NCBI GenBank assembly: GCA_963757565.1
Contig: CAVWSB010000011.1
Coordinates: forward strand, 372,001 to 436,000
Direction of reading: 5' to 3'
DNA length: 64,000 nt
Source of the DNA: PALSA-894 sp963757565
GTDB taxonomy: Bacteria; Pseudomonadota; Alphaproteobacteria; Rhizobiales; Xanthobacteraceae
Positions 1 to 9,300 of the stretch are shown one piece after another. Made by a program: the position numbers and the translations under genes. Each line of letters begins with the position of its first letter. The first letter of the stretch is position 1. The notes beneath the pieces were generated by a model. The model did not search any database. It was not told where the DNA came from and saw nothing but the letters and a program-made list of their open reading frames with translations.

Positions 1-351
1 TGGAAGAAATCGCTCGAGGCGCTCGCGAAGCGGCCGAATGTCTATGTAAAGCTTGGCGGGCTCGGCATGCGATTGTGCGGGCACGATTTCGACAAGCTTG
101 CCGAGCCGCCGTCATCGCAGATGCTGGCCGATGCGTGGAAGCCTTATATCGACACCTGCATCGCGGCGTTCGGCACGAACCGCAGCATGTTCGAGAGCAA
201 CTTCCCGGTCGACAAGGGCTCTTACAGCTATCCCGTGTTCTGGAACGCCTGCAAAATTCTGGCGAGGGGCGCGAGTGCCGCCGAAAAGGCGGACCTGTTC
301 TACAGCACGGCCAAGAATTTCTATCGGCTCGATGGCATCGCGGCGCGTTGA
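1..351 (+). CDS. Amidohydrolase family protein, C-terminal fragment (5' end outside window)
   Basis: The frame is open from the first base and ends at TGA 349-351, giving about 116 residues of a C-terminus. The text SMFESNFPVDKGSYSY followed by a short helical tail resembles the last strand and metal-site region of TIM-barrel amidohydrolases of the amidohydrolase_2/2-pyrone-4,6-dicarboxylate lactonase group, where FxSNFP is common. The N-terminal metal-binding HxH is outside the window, so substrate and activity cannot be judged. An aldo/keto reductase follows after 31 bases on the same strand, suggesting co-transcription. Confidence 0.7.
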   Translation, partial: WKKSLEALAKRPNVYVKLGGLGMRLCGHDFDKLAEPPSSQMLADAWKPYIDTCIAAFGTNRSMFESNFPVDKGSYSYPVFWNACKILARGASAAEKADLFYSTAKNFYRLDGIAAR

Positions 352-382
352 ACGGCCGCAGCCCGCGCCTTACGTTCATCAA

Positions 383-1375
383 ATGCAAACACGCACACTC
401 GGCCGCAACGGCCCCACTGTTTCCGCGCTCGGCCTCGGCTGCATGGGGTTTTCCGGCGGCTATGGGCCGGTGGACGATGCTGAAAGCATCGCGACTGTGC
501 ACGCCGCGCTCGATGCCGGCGTTAACTATCTGGACACCGGAGATTTCTACGGCTCCGGGCAGAACGAGATGCTGCTCGGCCAGGCGTTGAAGGGCCGGCG
601 CAACAAGGCATTCATCTCGGTGAAATTCGGCGCGCTGCGCGGACCCGACGGCGCGTTGTTCGGTAACGACGCGCGCCCGGCCGCGGTGAAGAATTTTCTC
701 GCTTACACGCTCAAGCGCCTCGGCACCGATTACGTCGATCTCTACCAGCCGGCGCGCGTCGATCCCGCAGTGCCGATCGAGGAGACGGTTGGCGCCATCG
801 CCGAAATGGTGAAAGCGGGTTACGTGCGCCACATCGGCCTGTCTGAGGCGGGCGTCGACACCATCCGCCGGGCGCATAAGGTGCATCCGATCGCCGCTTT
901 GCAGATCGAATACTCGCTGATGAGCCGCTCGCCCGAACGGAAAATCATCCCGGTGCTGCGCGAACTGGGCATCTCGCTCGTCGCCTACGGCGTGCTGTCG
1001 CGCGGACTGATTTCGGATCATGCGCTCACCGGAAGCCAACCGGGCGAAATCCGCGCCCGCATGCCGCGCTTCCAGGGCGACAATCTGGCGCGCAACCGCG
1101 CGTTGGTGGAGGCGCTCGCGGCGATCGCCAGGGAGAAGAACTGCACCACCGCGCAGCTTGCCATCGCGTGGGTCGCGTCGCGCGGATCGGACGTGATCCC
1201 GCTGATCGGCGCCAAGCGTCCGCCGCAACTGACAAGCGCCGTCGCGGCACTCGGCGTGACGCTGACACCGGACGACTTGAAACGCATCGAGGCCGCGATG
1301 CCGGTCGAGGCGGTCGCGGGCGACCGCTACGCGACAGCCATGATGGCCCATCTCGACGCAGAGCACGCCGGGTAA
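383..1375 (+). CDS. Aldo/keto reductase
   Basis: This is a 330-residue NADPH-dependent oxidoreductase of the aldo/keto reductase fold. ATG 383 is chosen because the family N-terminus (MQTRTLGRNGPTVSALGLG) starts there; an upstream in-frame extension overlaps the amidohydrolase and has no family similarity. The Asp and Tyr of the catalytic tetrad lie in YLDTGDFYGSG and the Lys in ISVKFG. The position where the catalytic His is expected reads YQPARVDP, with no His. The segment GYVRHIGLSE and a C-terminal cofactor region near VIPLIGAKRP are intact. Substrate unknown. Confidence 0.88.
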   Translation: MQTRTLGRNGPTVSALGLGCMGFSGGYGPVDDAESIATVHAALDAGVNYLDTGDFYGSGQNEMLLGQALKGRRNKAFISVKFGALRGPDGALFGNDARPAAVKNFLAYTLKRLGTDYVDLYQPARVDPAVPIEETVGAIAEMVKAGYVRHIGLSEAGVDTIRRAHKVHPIAALQIEYSLMSRSPERKIIPVLRELGISLVAYGVLSRGLISDHALTGSQPGEIRARMPRFQGDNLARNRALVEALAAIAREKNCTTAQLAIAWVASRGSDVIPLIGAKRPPQLTSAVAALGVTLTPDDLKRIEAAMPVEAVAGDRYATAMMAHLDAEHAG

Positions 1376-1390
1376 TACGAAAAGACCTTC

Positions 1391-1475
1391 GTCATGGCCG
1401 GGCTTGTCAGGGCCATCCACGTCTTACATCTGGTGAGAAGGCGTGGATGACCGGCACAAGGCCGGGCATCCGTGT
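1391..1475. repeat. Dispersed palindromic element (two inverted arms)
   Basis: The left arm (about 1393-1422, ATGGCCGGGCTTGTC... to CATCCACG) is an imperfect reverse complement of the right arm (about 1442-1474, CGTGGATGACCGGCAC to GGCATCCGTG). It fills the gap between the aldo/keto reductase and the next gene and ends about 10 bases before that gene's start. It belongs to the class of short extragenic palindromes common in Bradyrhizobiaceae-like genomes; other copies of related design are seen in this window. Confidence 0.7.
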
Positions 1476-1484
1476 GGAGAGGTT

Positions 1485-2582
1485 ATGCAGGTTCTCGTTA
1501 TTGGAGCCGGTGTAGTCGGCCTTGCGTGCGCGCGCGCCGCGGCGCTCGCCGGGCATGAGGTGATCGTCGCGGAACAGACTGGCGGCATCGGCAACGGCGT
1601 GTCCTCGCGCAACAGCGAGGTGATCCACGCCGGCATGTATTACCCGACCGGCAGCGTGCGCGCGAAGCACTGCGTACGCGGGCGGCGCATGCTCTATGAC
1701 TTTCTCGGCTCGCACGGCGTGCCGCACAGAAAGGTCGGCAAGCTGATCGTCGCGACCGACGAAAAGCAGACCGCCAAGATCGAAGGCATCGCCAAGCAGG
1801 GCGCGATCAACGGCGTCGAGGGGCTGGAATTTCTCGGCGGCAATGCGGCGCGGGCGATGGAGCCTGCGCTCAATTGTGTCGCCGCGCTGCTCTCCAGCGA
1901 GACCGGCATCATCGACAGCCACGCTTTCATGCTCGCGCTGGAAGGCGATCTGGAGGATCGCGGCGGCATGATCGCGTTCAACACGCCGGTCGAAAGTCTC
2001 GAGCATACGCCGCAGGGCTGGGAGGTACGCTTCGGTGGTGCGGAGGCGGGCACCATGACGGTTGATGCCGTGATCAACTCGGCCGGGCTAGGCGCGCAGA
2101 AACTCGCGGGCGCGACGCAAGGCTATCCCGAGGCGCGCGTGCCGCGCCTCGTGCTCGCCAAGGGCAACTACTTCGGCTTCATGGGCAGGCCGGCGTTCTC
2201 GCACCTGATCTATCCGGCGCCGGTGGAGGGCGGCCTCGGTACGCATGTCACGCTCGACATGGCGGGGCGGATGCGCTTTGGCCCGGATGTCGAATGGATC
2301 GACGCGGAGAGCTATACGGTCGACCCGAAGCGCGCGGAGTCATTCTACGCGAGCGTACGAACCTATTTCCCGGCGTTGCCGGACGGTTCGATCGTGCCGG
2401 ATTACTGCGGCATTCGTCCCAAGCTCACCGGGAAAGGCGAGCCGGCGGCGGATTTCCTGATCGATACACCCGCCGATCACGGCCTGCCGCGCCTCGTGCA
2501 ACTGTTCGGGATTGAATCGCCGGGACTGACCTCGTCGCTGTCGATCGCCGAAGAGGTCGTCAGCCGCGTCAGTGAGGCATGA
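1485..2582 (+). CDS. FAD-dependent oxidoreductase, L-2-hydroxyglutarate oxidase-like
   Basis: This 365-residue protein belongs to the DAO/GlpO FAD oxidoreductase family. ATG 1485 is preceded by GGAGAGG and opens directly into the dinucleotide-binding motif VIGAGVVGLACARAAA. The segments SSRNSEVIHAGMYYP and GVPHRKVGKLIVAT are typical of LhgO-like proteins, which oxidise L-2-hydroxyglutarate to 2-oxoglutarate at the membrane; the C-terminal IESPGLTSSLSIAE is also characteristic. A longer in-frame start at 1443 lies in the repeat and is less likely. The stop codon falls inside a dispersed repeat, so the last residues may have been altered by insertion. Exact substrate is inferred. Confidence 0.82.
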   Translation: MQVLVIGAGVVGLACARAAALAGHEVIVAEQTGGIGNGVSSRNSEVIHAGMYYPTGSVRAKHCVRGRRMLYDFLGSHGVPHRKVGKLIVATDEKQTAKIEGIAKQGAINGVEGLEFLGGNAARAMEPALNCVAALLSSETGIIDSHAFMLALEGDLEDRGGMIAFNTPVESLEHTPQGWEVRFGGAEAGTMTVDAVINSAGLGAQKLAGATQGYPEARVPRLVLAKGNYFGFMGRPAFSHLIYPAPVEGGLGTHVTLDMAGRMRFGPDVEWIDAESYTVDPKRAESFYASVRTYFPALPDGSIVPDYCGIRPKLTGKGEPAADFLIDTPADHGLPRLVQLFGIESPGLTSSLSIAEEVVSRVSEA

Positions 2583-2628
2583 TCCCGAAAAGTGGGAACC
2601 GGTTTTCGCATAAGATCATGCGCAAAGA
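2578..2628. repeat. Rhizobiales-type short repeat overlapping a stop codon
   Basis: The stretch GCATGATCCCGAAAAGTGGG... followed by an AACCGG core and GATCATGCGCAAAGATC matches my recollection of a very frequent repeat of Rhizobiales chromosomes. It has weak dyad symmetry (GCATGATC near the left end against GATCATGC near the right). The TGA at 2580-2582 that ends the FAD oxidoreductase is part of the repeat. The DUF2865 gene on the other strand ends immediately after it at 2629. Confidence 0.6.
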
Positions 2629-3382
2629 TCAATCTTCCGGCCGCTCTTCGGTGTCGGGATTGAGGTCCGCCGGCTCCGGTGTTTTGGTTTTCGCTGCTGC
2701 GGCCGCGGGCTTCTCCGCAACAGTGTTGCGCGCCTGCTTGTTCGCCGCCGCCGCGAGCGCGGCCTTCTGGTTGTCGCCGTTGGAAACGATATCTCCAGGG
2801 CGCAGCGTCGGATCGTTCGCCACGCTGATCGGCGCAAGGCCAAACGTGTCGCGCCCGTTGCAGGTGCAGCCCGCCACGATCTGCTTGCGATAGACGAACG
2901 CGTTTTCGAGATCGGCGTAGCGGCCGCCGTTGTTTCCGACCGCGTAGTCGATCTGGCTGCCGTTGAAGACCTGTGTCTTCGCGGCGGGACAGAACGAACT
3001 GCAAAGCTGAACGGGATTGGCGTTGGCGTGACGCACCATCGGGAAATAGCGCCCGTCGCAGAGCCTCACGCAGTACGCGACCGAGCGTCCGGTGTTGCCG
3101 CCGATCGAAGGCGCGGTCGCCGGACCGTAGCGTTCCTCGTAGGTCGCGCTCGGATCGTTATAGGCGCTCGGCTGCTGTGGCGTGTACTGGCGCTGGCCAA
3201 ACCAGGAGTCCTGCCGCCGTTCACCCCCGCCGAACCATGAAATCCTGGCGCTGCTGCTGGCGCTGATTGCCGCCGCCGCCGAACCAGTTGAAGAAGCCTT
3301 GAGCCGAGGCTGGAGCGTCCTGCGTGGCAAGTGCCAGCACCGCCAGCCCAATGATGCGCGCGGATGCGAAGCGAGATCGCAC
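2629..3382 (-). CDS. DUF2865 domain secreted protein (one frameshift)
   Basis: A predicted exported protein of about 250 residues, function unknown. The C-terminal part carries the DUF2865 pattern: CVRLCDGRYFPM, then CSSFCPAAKTQVF, then YADLENAFVYRK and a late CTC pair, with conserved cysteines. The N-terminus lies in another frame: a GTG start at 3382 behind AGGGGAG gives a signal peptide (RIIGLAVLALAT, then a cleavable ASAQ). The frames meet near 3240, where AAA should be AA, a one-base insertion. The longer open frame reaching 3462 has no signal peptide and is probably not the true N-terminus. Alone on the minus strand between a repeat and a permease gene. Confidence 0.75.
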
Positions 3383-3531
3383 GGCATACTCCCCTGCACG
3401 CGCCGTTCCAGGCCCGTGTTGGACCGGATACGCGCCCAGGAACCATTTGGTTCCCTAATCAATTCCGTGGCACGGCGTTCGTTAAGGTTCCGTAAACCAA
3501 TGCAAGTAGCTGGGAGCTAAAGGGTTTTTCG

Positions 3532-4872
3532 TCAGAAGTAACGCCACCAGACGTAAACGTGGCAGATCGCGACCGACACCAGCATCATCGGGAAGGCGTA
3601 GAGCGTGTAGGTCATGAAGCGGAATGGGATGCCGTTGCGCTCCGCGATGCCCGCGACCGTCAGGTTGGCCGAGGCGCCGATCAGCGTGCCGTTGCCGCCG
3701 AGACACGCGCCGAGCGAGAGGCACCACCATAAAGGCTCGATCTTGTCCGGCCCGCCGTAGGACGCCGCCATGCTCTTGATCAACGGGATCATGGTGGCGA
3801 CGAATGGGATGTTGTCGACGATTGCCGAGAGGACCGCCGATGCCCACAGGATCGCATAACCGGCGTTCGCCATGCTGCCACCAGTCGCCGCGACGAGTTT
3901 TTCGGCGAGCAGCTTGAGCAGTCCGCCGTGCTCGACGCCGTGCACCACCATGAACAGGCCGACGAAGAAGAAGATGGTGATCCACTCGACGTCGCCGAAG
4001 GTCTGGTGGATGTTCTGCGCGGCCTTCTCGGTGTGATGCGCCCAGTTGTCGAGCAGCATCAGCACGGCGGCGCCGAACATCCCGATGGTGGCGGGCTCCA
4101 GATGCAGCGGGCGGGCAAGCACGAACGCGATCATCACCGCCGCGAGCACGACGAGAGACTGCTTCAGGAGCAACCAGTCCTGGATCGCCTCCGCGGGATT
4201 CATCGCCATCACGCGCGCTTCGCGTTCGGGCGTCGCCTTGAGATCCTTGCCCCAAAGCAGGTGGATCATGATCGCCTGCGCGATCATCACCACGATGATC
4301 ACCGGCGTGAGATGGACGACGAACTCGTTGAACGAGAGACCGGCCTGCGTGCCGATCAGGATGTTCGGCGGGTCGCCGATCAAGGTCGCGGTGCCGCCGA
4401 TGTTGGAGGCGAACACCTCGGCAAACAGATACGGATAGACCGGGACATCCAGCTCCTTGCAAATCGCGAGCGTCACCGGCACGACGAGCAGCACGGTCGT
4501 CACGTTGTCGAGGAACGCCGAGAGCACCGCCGTGGTGATCTGCAGGATGAACAGGATGCCGGCCGGGTGCGCCTTGGCGGCTTGTGCCGACCAGATCGCG
4601 ATGTACTGGAACATGCCGGAGCGGCGCGAGATCGACACCAGGATCATCATGCCGGTGAGCAGGCCGATCGTGTTCCAGTCGATGCCGCGGATCGCCTCGG
4701 TCTGATCGAACACCCCGACCAGGATCATCACGGACGCGCCGATCAGCGCGATGATCGCGCGATTGACCTTTTCCGACATGATGATCGCGTAGGTGGCGAG
4801 CAGGATGACGGTCGACACCCACATCGGATTGAGGCCGAAGTAGACGCTTGAAGCGTGGTCACCCATCAGCAA
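3532..4872 (-). CDS. ArsB/CitM-type ion transporter (IT superfamily permease)
   Basis: A 446-residue polytopic membrane protein with roughly eleven hydrophobic segments. Two pseudo-repeats carry family signatures: FLDNVTTVLLVVPVT and NIGGTATLIGDPPN in the first half, IVDNIPFVATMIPL and LGGNGTLIGASANL in the second. The GDPPN and GASAN pair is typical of ArsB, P-protein and citrate/sodium permeases. It exports or exchanges anions or Na+/H+; no arsenic genes lie nearby, so arsenite specificity should not be assumed. A related permease of another subfamily lies 43 bases upstream on the same strand, suggesting one transcript. Confidence 0.85.
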   Translation of the reverse strand: MLMGDHASSVYFGLNPMWVSTVILLATYAIIMSEKVNRAIIALIGASVMILVGVFDQTEAIRGIDWNTIGLLTGMMILVSISRRSGMFQYIAIWSAQAAKAHPAGILFILQITTAVLSAFLDNVTTVLLVVPVTLAICKELDVPVYPYLFAEVFASNIGGTATLIGDPPNILIGTQAGLSFNEFVVHLTPVIIVVMIAQAIMIHLLWGKDLKATPEREARVMAMNPAEAIQDWLLLKQSLVVLAAVMIAFVLARPLHLEPATIGMFGAAVLMLLDNWAHHTEKAAQNIHQTFGDVEWITIFFFVGLFMVVHGVEHGGLLKLLAEKLVAATGGSMANAGYAILWASAVLSAIVDNIPFVATMIPLIKSMAASYGGPDKIEPLWWCLSLGACLGGNGTLIGASANLTVAGIAERNGIPFRFMTYTLYAFPMMLVSVAICHVYVWWRYF

Positions 4873-4915
4873 TTCCCCCCAGGAAGCCGCAAGGTCCGGT
4901 ACGCGCCGGGAGGTG

Positions 4916-6319
4916 TCAAGACTTCAGGATCGGCGCGACCGGCAGCAGCGTGAGCAGGACGAACAGTGGAATGAGGATCAGCGCGGCCCACAGCGTGTAG
5001 GCGAAAAAGCTCGGCATCTTCACACCGCGCTCCTGCGCGATCGCGTAGACCATGAAGTTCGGCGCGTTGCCGATGTACGTGAGCGCGCCCATGTAGACCG
5101 CGCCCATCGAGATCGCCGCGAGCGTGCCGGCGAGCGGGCCCATCAGCTTGACCGGGTCGCCGCCCGCAAGTTCGAAGAACACCAGATAGGTCGGCGCGTT
5201 ATCGAGGAAGGCCGAAAGCGCGCCGGTCAGCCAGAAATACGCGACCTCATGTGGCGTTCCGTCCGGTTCGGTGACAACGCGCAAGAGCCAGGCGAACGCG
5301 CCGCCGCGCCCGGCCTGCAGCATCGCCAGCACCGGAATGATGGTGACGAAGATCCCGGCGAACAGCTTTGCAACCTCGCGGATCGGCTCCCAGGTGAAGC
5401 CATTCGCCTCGCGATGCTCGTTCGGCGTGAGCCAGAGCGAGGCGAGCGCGATGAGGATCAGCACGGCGTCGCGCGCGAGGTTTTCGAGCGCGACGTTCGT
5501 TCCGTGGACGTCGAATGCGATGCCGGGTTTCCATATGGCCGAACCAAGGATGGCCGCGATAATCAGGGTGATCAGCACGAGGTTGATCTTGCCGCGGAGC
5601 TTGAGATCGAGCGGCTGATGCGTCTCCGGCGCTGCATCCTTGCGCCCGAGCACCGCGTCGATGACGAAGAACAGGATCAGAATCGGCAGCGCCACGATGG
5701 CGGTCTGAAGCCATAGATGCTGCGCAGTCCAGGAGAAGCCGACGCCGCGCAGGAAACCGACGAACAGCGGCGGATCGCCGAGAGGCGTCAACGCGCCGCC
5801 GACATTCGCCACCAGCACGATGAAGAAGATGACGACATGCGCCTTGTGAGTGCGCGCCTCGTTCGCCCGCAGTAGCGGCCGGATCAGGATCATGGCGGCA
5901 CCCGTGGTGCCGACAAGGCTTGCCATCACCGTGCCGATGCCGAGGAGAATGGTGTTGCTCAGGGCCGTGCCGCGCAGATTGCCGCGAACCAGGATGCCGC
6001 CCGCCACGACGTAGAGTGCAAACAGCAGCACGATGAAAGAGAGGTATTCGGCGAGTATCGCATGCACGAATGCGGCGGCCGCAGCGGGCACGCCGTAGAG
6101 TGCTGCGAGCGCGCCGAGCGCCACCGCGCTCCAGCCGAATGCGATCTTGCCGTAATGCCGGTGCCAGATTTTTGGAAACAGCAATGGCCCGGTCGCGATC
6201 GAGAGCAGCATCGCGCCGAACGGGAGCGCCCACGGCCAGCCCATCGCGGCGCCATCGAGCGAAGCCGCATGCGCGGGCGTGGCGACGATGAGAAACGCGA
6301 TTGATAGAAGGCGGTTCAT
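4916..6319 (-). CDS. NhaD-like sodium:proton antiporter/citrate-type permease
   Basis: A 467-residue membrane protein with an N-terminal signal-like hydrophobic segment (SIAFLIVATPAHA) and about a dozen further membrane spans. The pseudo-repeats show GGALTPLGDPPLFVGFLRG in the first half and FLDNAPTYLVFFELAGG plus YIGNAPNFMVYAIA in the second, resembling the NhaD and CitM group that moves Na+ or organic anions against protons. It is first in a two-permease minus-strand set with the ArsB-like gene. Ion specificity cannot be read from the sequence. Confidence 0.82.
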   Translation of the reverse strand: MNRLLSIAFLIVATPAHAASLDGAAMGWPWALPFGAMLLSIATGPLLFPKIWHRHYGKIAFGWSAVALGALAALYGVPAAAAAFVHAILAEYLSFIVLLFALYVVAGGILVRGNLRGTALSNTILLGIGTVMASLVGTTGAAMILIRPLLRANEARTHKAHVVIFFIVLVANVGGALTPLGDPPLFVGFLRGVGFSWTAQHLWLQTAIVALPILILFFVIDAVLGRKDAAPETHQPLDLKLRGKINLVLITLIIAAILGSAIWKPGIAFDVHGTNVALENLARDAVLILIALASLWLTPNEHREANGFTWEPIREVAKLFAGIFVTIIPVLAMLQAGRGGAFAWLLRVVTEPDGTPHEVAYFWLTGALSAFLDNAPTYLVFFELAGGDPVKLMGPLAGTLAAISMGAVYMGALTYIGNAPNFMVYAIAQERGVKMPSFFAYTLWAALILIPLFVLLTLLPVAPILKS

Positions 6320-6372
6320 CCGACCGCACTAACAAGCGCCCGCCATGGAGCAAACGCGACGAATGAGCGCGC

Positions 6373-9300
6373 CTAGTGCGCCTCGTCCCAGTTGTCCGCG
6401 GCATGCGCATCGACGGCGAGCGGGACGGAGAGCGCGATGGCCGGGTGCGGCGCGTCCTCCATCACCTTCTTCACCACCGGGAGTGTCTTTTCGACTTCGC
6501 TCTCCGGCACCTCGAACACCAGTTCGTCGTGCACCTGCAGCAACATCTGCGCGTTCAGTTTTTTCGCCGCCAGCGCCCCCTCCATGCGGATCATGGCGCG
6601 GCGGATGATGTCGGCGGCCGAGCCCTGCAGGCGCGCATTGATGGCGGCGCGCTCATTGAAGGCGCGCAGCGACGGATTTGAATTCGCGATATCGGGGTAG
6701 TGGCACTTGCGCCCGAACAGCGTCACCACGTAGCCGTTCTGTTTGGCGAACGCCTTGGTCTCGTCCATGTAGGCGCGGATGCCGGGGAAGCGCTCGAAGT
6801 ATTTCTTGATGTAGGCGCCGGCTTCCTCGCGCGGGATCGCAAGCTGGTTGGCGAGCCCGAAAGCCGAGATGCCGTAGATGATGCCGAAGTTGATCGCCTT
6901 GGCGCGGCGGCGCACGTCGGCCGGCATGCCTTTCACCGGAACGCCGAACATCTCCGAGGCCGTCATGGCGTGAATGTCGAGCCCGTCGCGGAAGGCCTGG
7001 CGCAGCGCCGGCACGTCAGCGATCTCGGCAAGCAGGCGCAACTCGATCTGCGAATAGTCGGCCGAAACGAGTTTGTTGCCCGGCGTGGCAATGAACGCGC
7101 GGCGGATCTTGCGTCCTTCTTCGGTGCGGATCGGAATGTTCTGCAGGTTCGGCTCGGAGGAGGAGAGGCGGCCGGTCGGGGTCGCGGCGAGCGCGTAGTT
7201 CGTGTGCACGCGCTTGGTCGTGGGATTGATGTAGCCGGGGAGCGCGTCGGTGTAGGTCGATTTCAGCTTGGTGACCTGCCGCCAGTCGAGAATTTTCTGC
7301 GCCAGTTCGATGCCCTGCTCGGCCAGCTCATCGAGCACCCGCGCGCCGGTCGACCATTGTCCGGTCTTGGTCTTGGTGCCGCCGGGTAACTGCATCTTGC
7401 CGAACAGCAGATCGCCGAGCTGCTTCGGCGAGCCCGGATTGAAAGCGGGATCGCCGGCAAGCTCGCGCACTTCGTGCTCCAGTGCGGCGCCGCGCTGCGC
7501 GAATTCGCCCGAGAGCCGCGAGAGCACCTGCCGGTCGACCGAAATGCCGCGCCGCTCCATGCGCGCGAGCACCGGCAGCAGCGGGCGCTCCAGCGTCTCG
7601 TACACGCTCATCACATGCTCGGCGACCATGCGGGCTTTGAGCACGTTCGTGAGGCGCAGCGAAATGTCGGCATCCTCGGCGACATAAGGCGCGGCCTTTT
7701 CCAGCGCGACATTGTCGAACGTGACCTTGGCCTTGCCGCTGCCGATGACGTCGTTGTAGTCGACCGCCGCGTGATTGAAGTAGCGCGGCGCGAGCGCGTC
7801 GAGCGAATGGCCGAAGCGTCCGGCGTCGAGCACATAGGACATCAGCATGGTGTCTTCGTGCGCCTGCATGTCGATCCCGCGCACTGCAAACACCTGCAGT
7901 TCGTATTTCAGGTTCTGCCCGATCTTGAGGATGCCGGGGTCCTCCAGCAGCGGCTTGAGGGCGGCGAGTGCGGCATTTTCGGTAAGCTGGTCCGCGTGCA
8001 GCCCGCCACCGAACAGGCCGTCGGCATCGCCGCTGCCATTGCCGCCCTTGCGGTGCGCGAGCGGGATGTAACAGGCCTCGTTCGTTCCAACCGCAAGCGC
8101 GATGCCGCAAAGCGGGGACTGCATCGGATCGATGCCGAGCGTTTCGATGTTGACCGCGACCACGCCGGCGTCGAACGCACGCGTGATCCAGCTTTGCAGT
8201 TGGTCAGCGCTGGAAACGATTTCATAGCGCGGCCGCTCGATTCTGGCGGCGCGCGCCGCCTCGAGCCGCGCGGCGGCAAGCTGCTGCGGTGTCGCGGCGA
8301 CCGCGGGCTCCGCCGCGCCCGGGCGCGGCTTCGGCGTCATGCCGCCGCCGGAGAGCGGCAGGCCGGGCGCGATCGACGGGGAGGCCGCAGCGGGACGGTC
8401 GGTCTTCGGAATGACGGCGGTCGATGGCTCGATTGCTCCCGAGTCGATCTCGGCAAACTCCGCGACACGCCGCGTCAGCGTGGAAAATTCCATCTGCTTC
8501 AGGAACGCGATGAGATTTTTGTGGTCGGGCTCATGCACGGCGAGATCGTCGATGGGGACTTCGAGCTTCACATGCTGGTCGAGCGTGACGAGCTTCTTCG
8601 AAATGCGCGCCATCTCGGCGTGCTCGATCAGACTTTCGCGCCGCTTCTGCTGCTTGATCTCACCCGCGCGATTCAACACCGACTCAAGGTCACCGAACTC
8701 GGTCAGCAACTGCGCCGCGGTCTTTGGGCCGATGCCCGGGACGCCTGGCACGTTGTCGGTGGAGTCGCCGATCAGCGCCTGCGCCTCGATGACCTTCTCG
8801 GGCGGCACGCCGAATTTCTCGATCACCTCCGCGATGCCGATCTTCTTGTCCTTCATCGTGTCGTACATGATGACGCAGTCGTTCACGAGCTGCATCAGGT
8901 CCTTGTCGGACGACACGATGGTGACGGTCGCGCCTGCCTCGCAAGCCTCGCGCGCGTAAGTGGCGATCAGGTCGTCGGCCTCGAAGCCGAGCATTTCCAG
9001 GCACGGGATGTCGAACGCGCGCACCGCCTCGCGGATCAGCGGGAACTGCGGGATGAGATCGGCCGGCGCGTCAGGCCGGTGCGCCTTGTACTCTTTGTAG
9101 AGTTCGTTGCGGAACGTGCGTTCGGACTTGTCGAACACGACCGCGAGGTGCGTCGGCCGCTCCTCCGGCTTCATGTCGCGCAGGAGCTTCCACAGCATGT
9201 TGCAGAAGCCGAGCACCGCGTTGACCTGCAAGCCGTCCGACTTGCGGTTCAGCGGCGGCAGCGCGTGGTAGGCGCGGAAAATGTAGCCCGAGCCGTCGAC

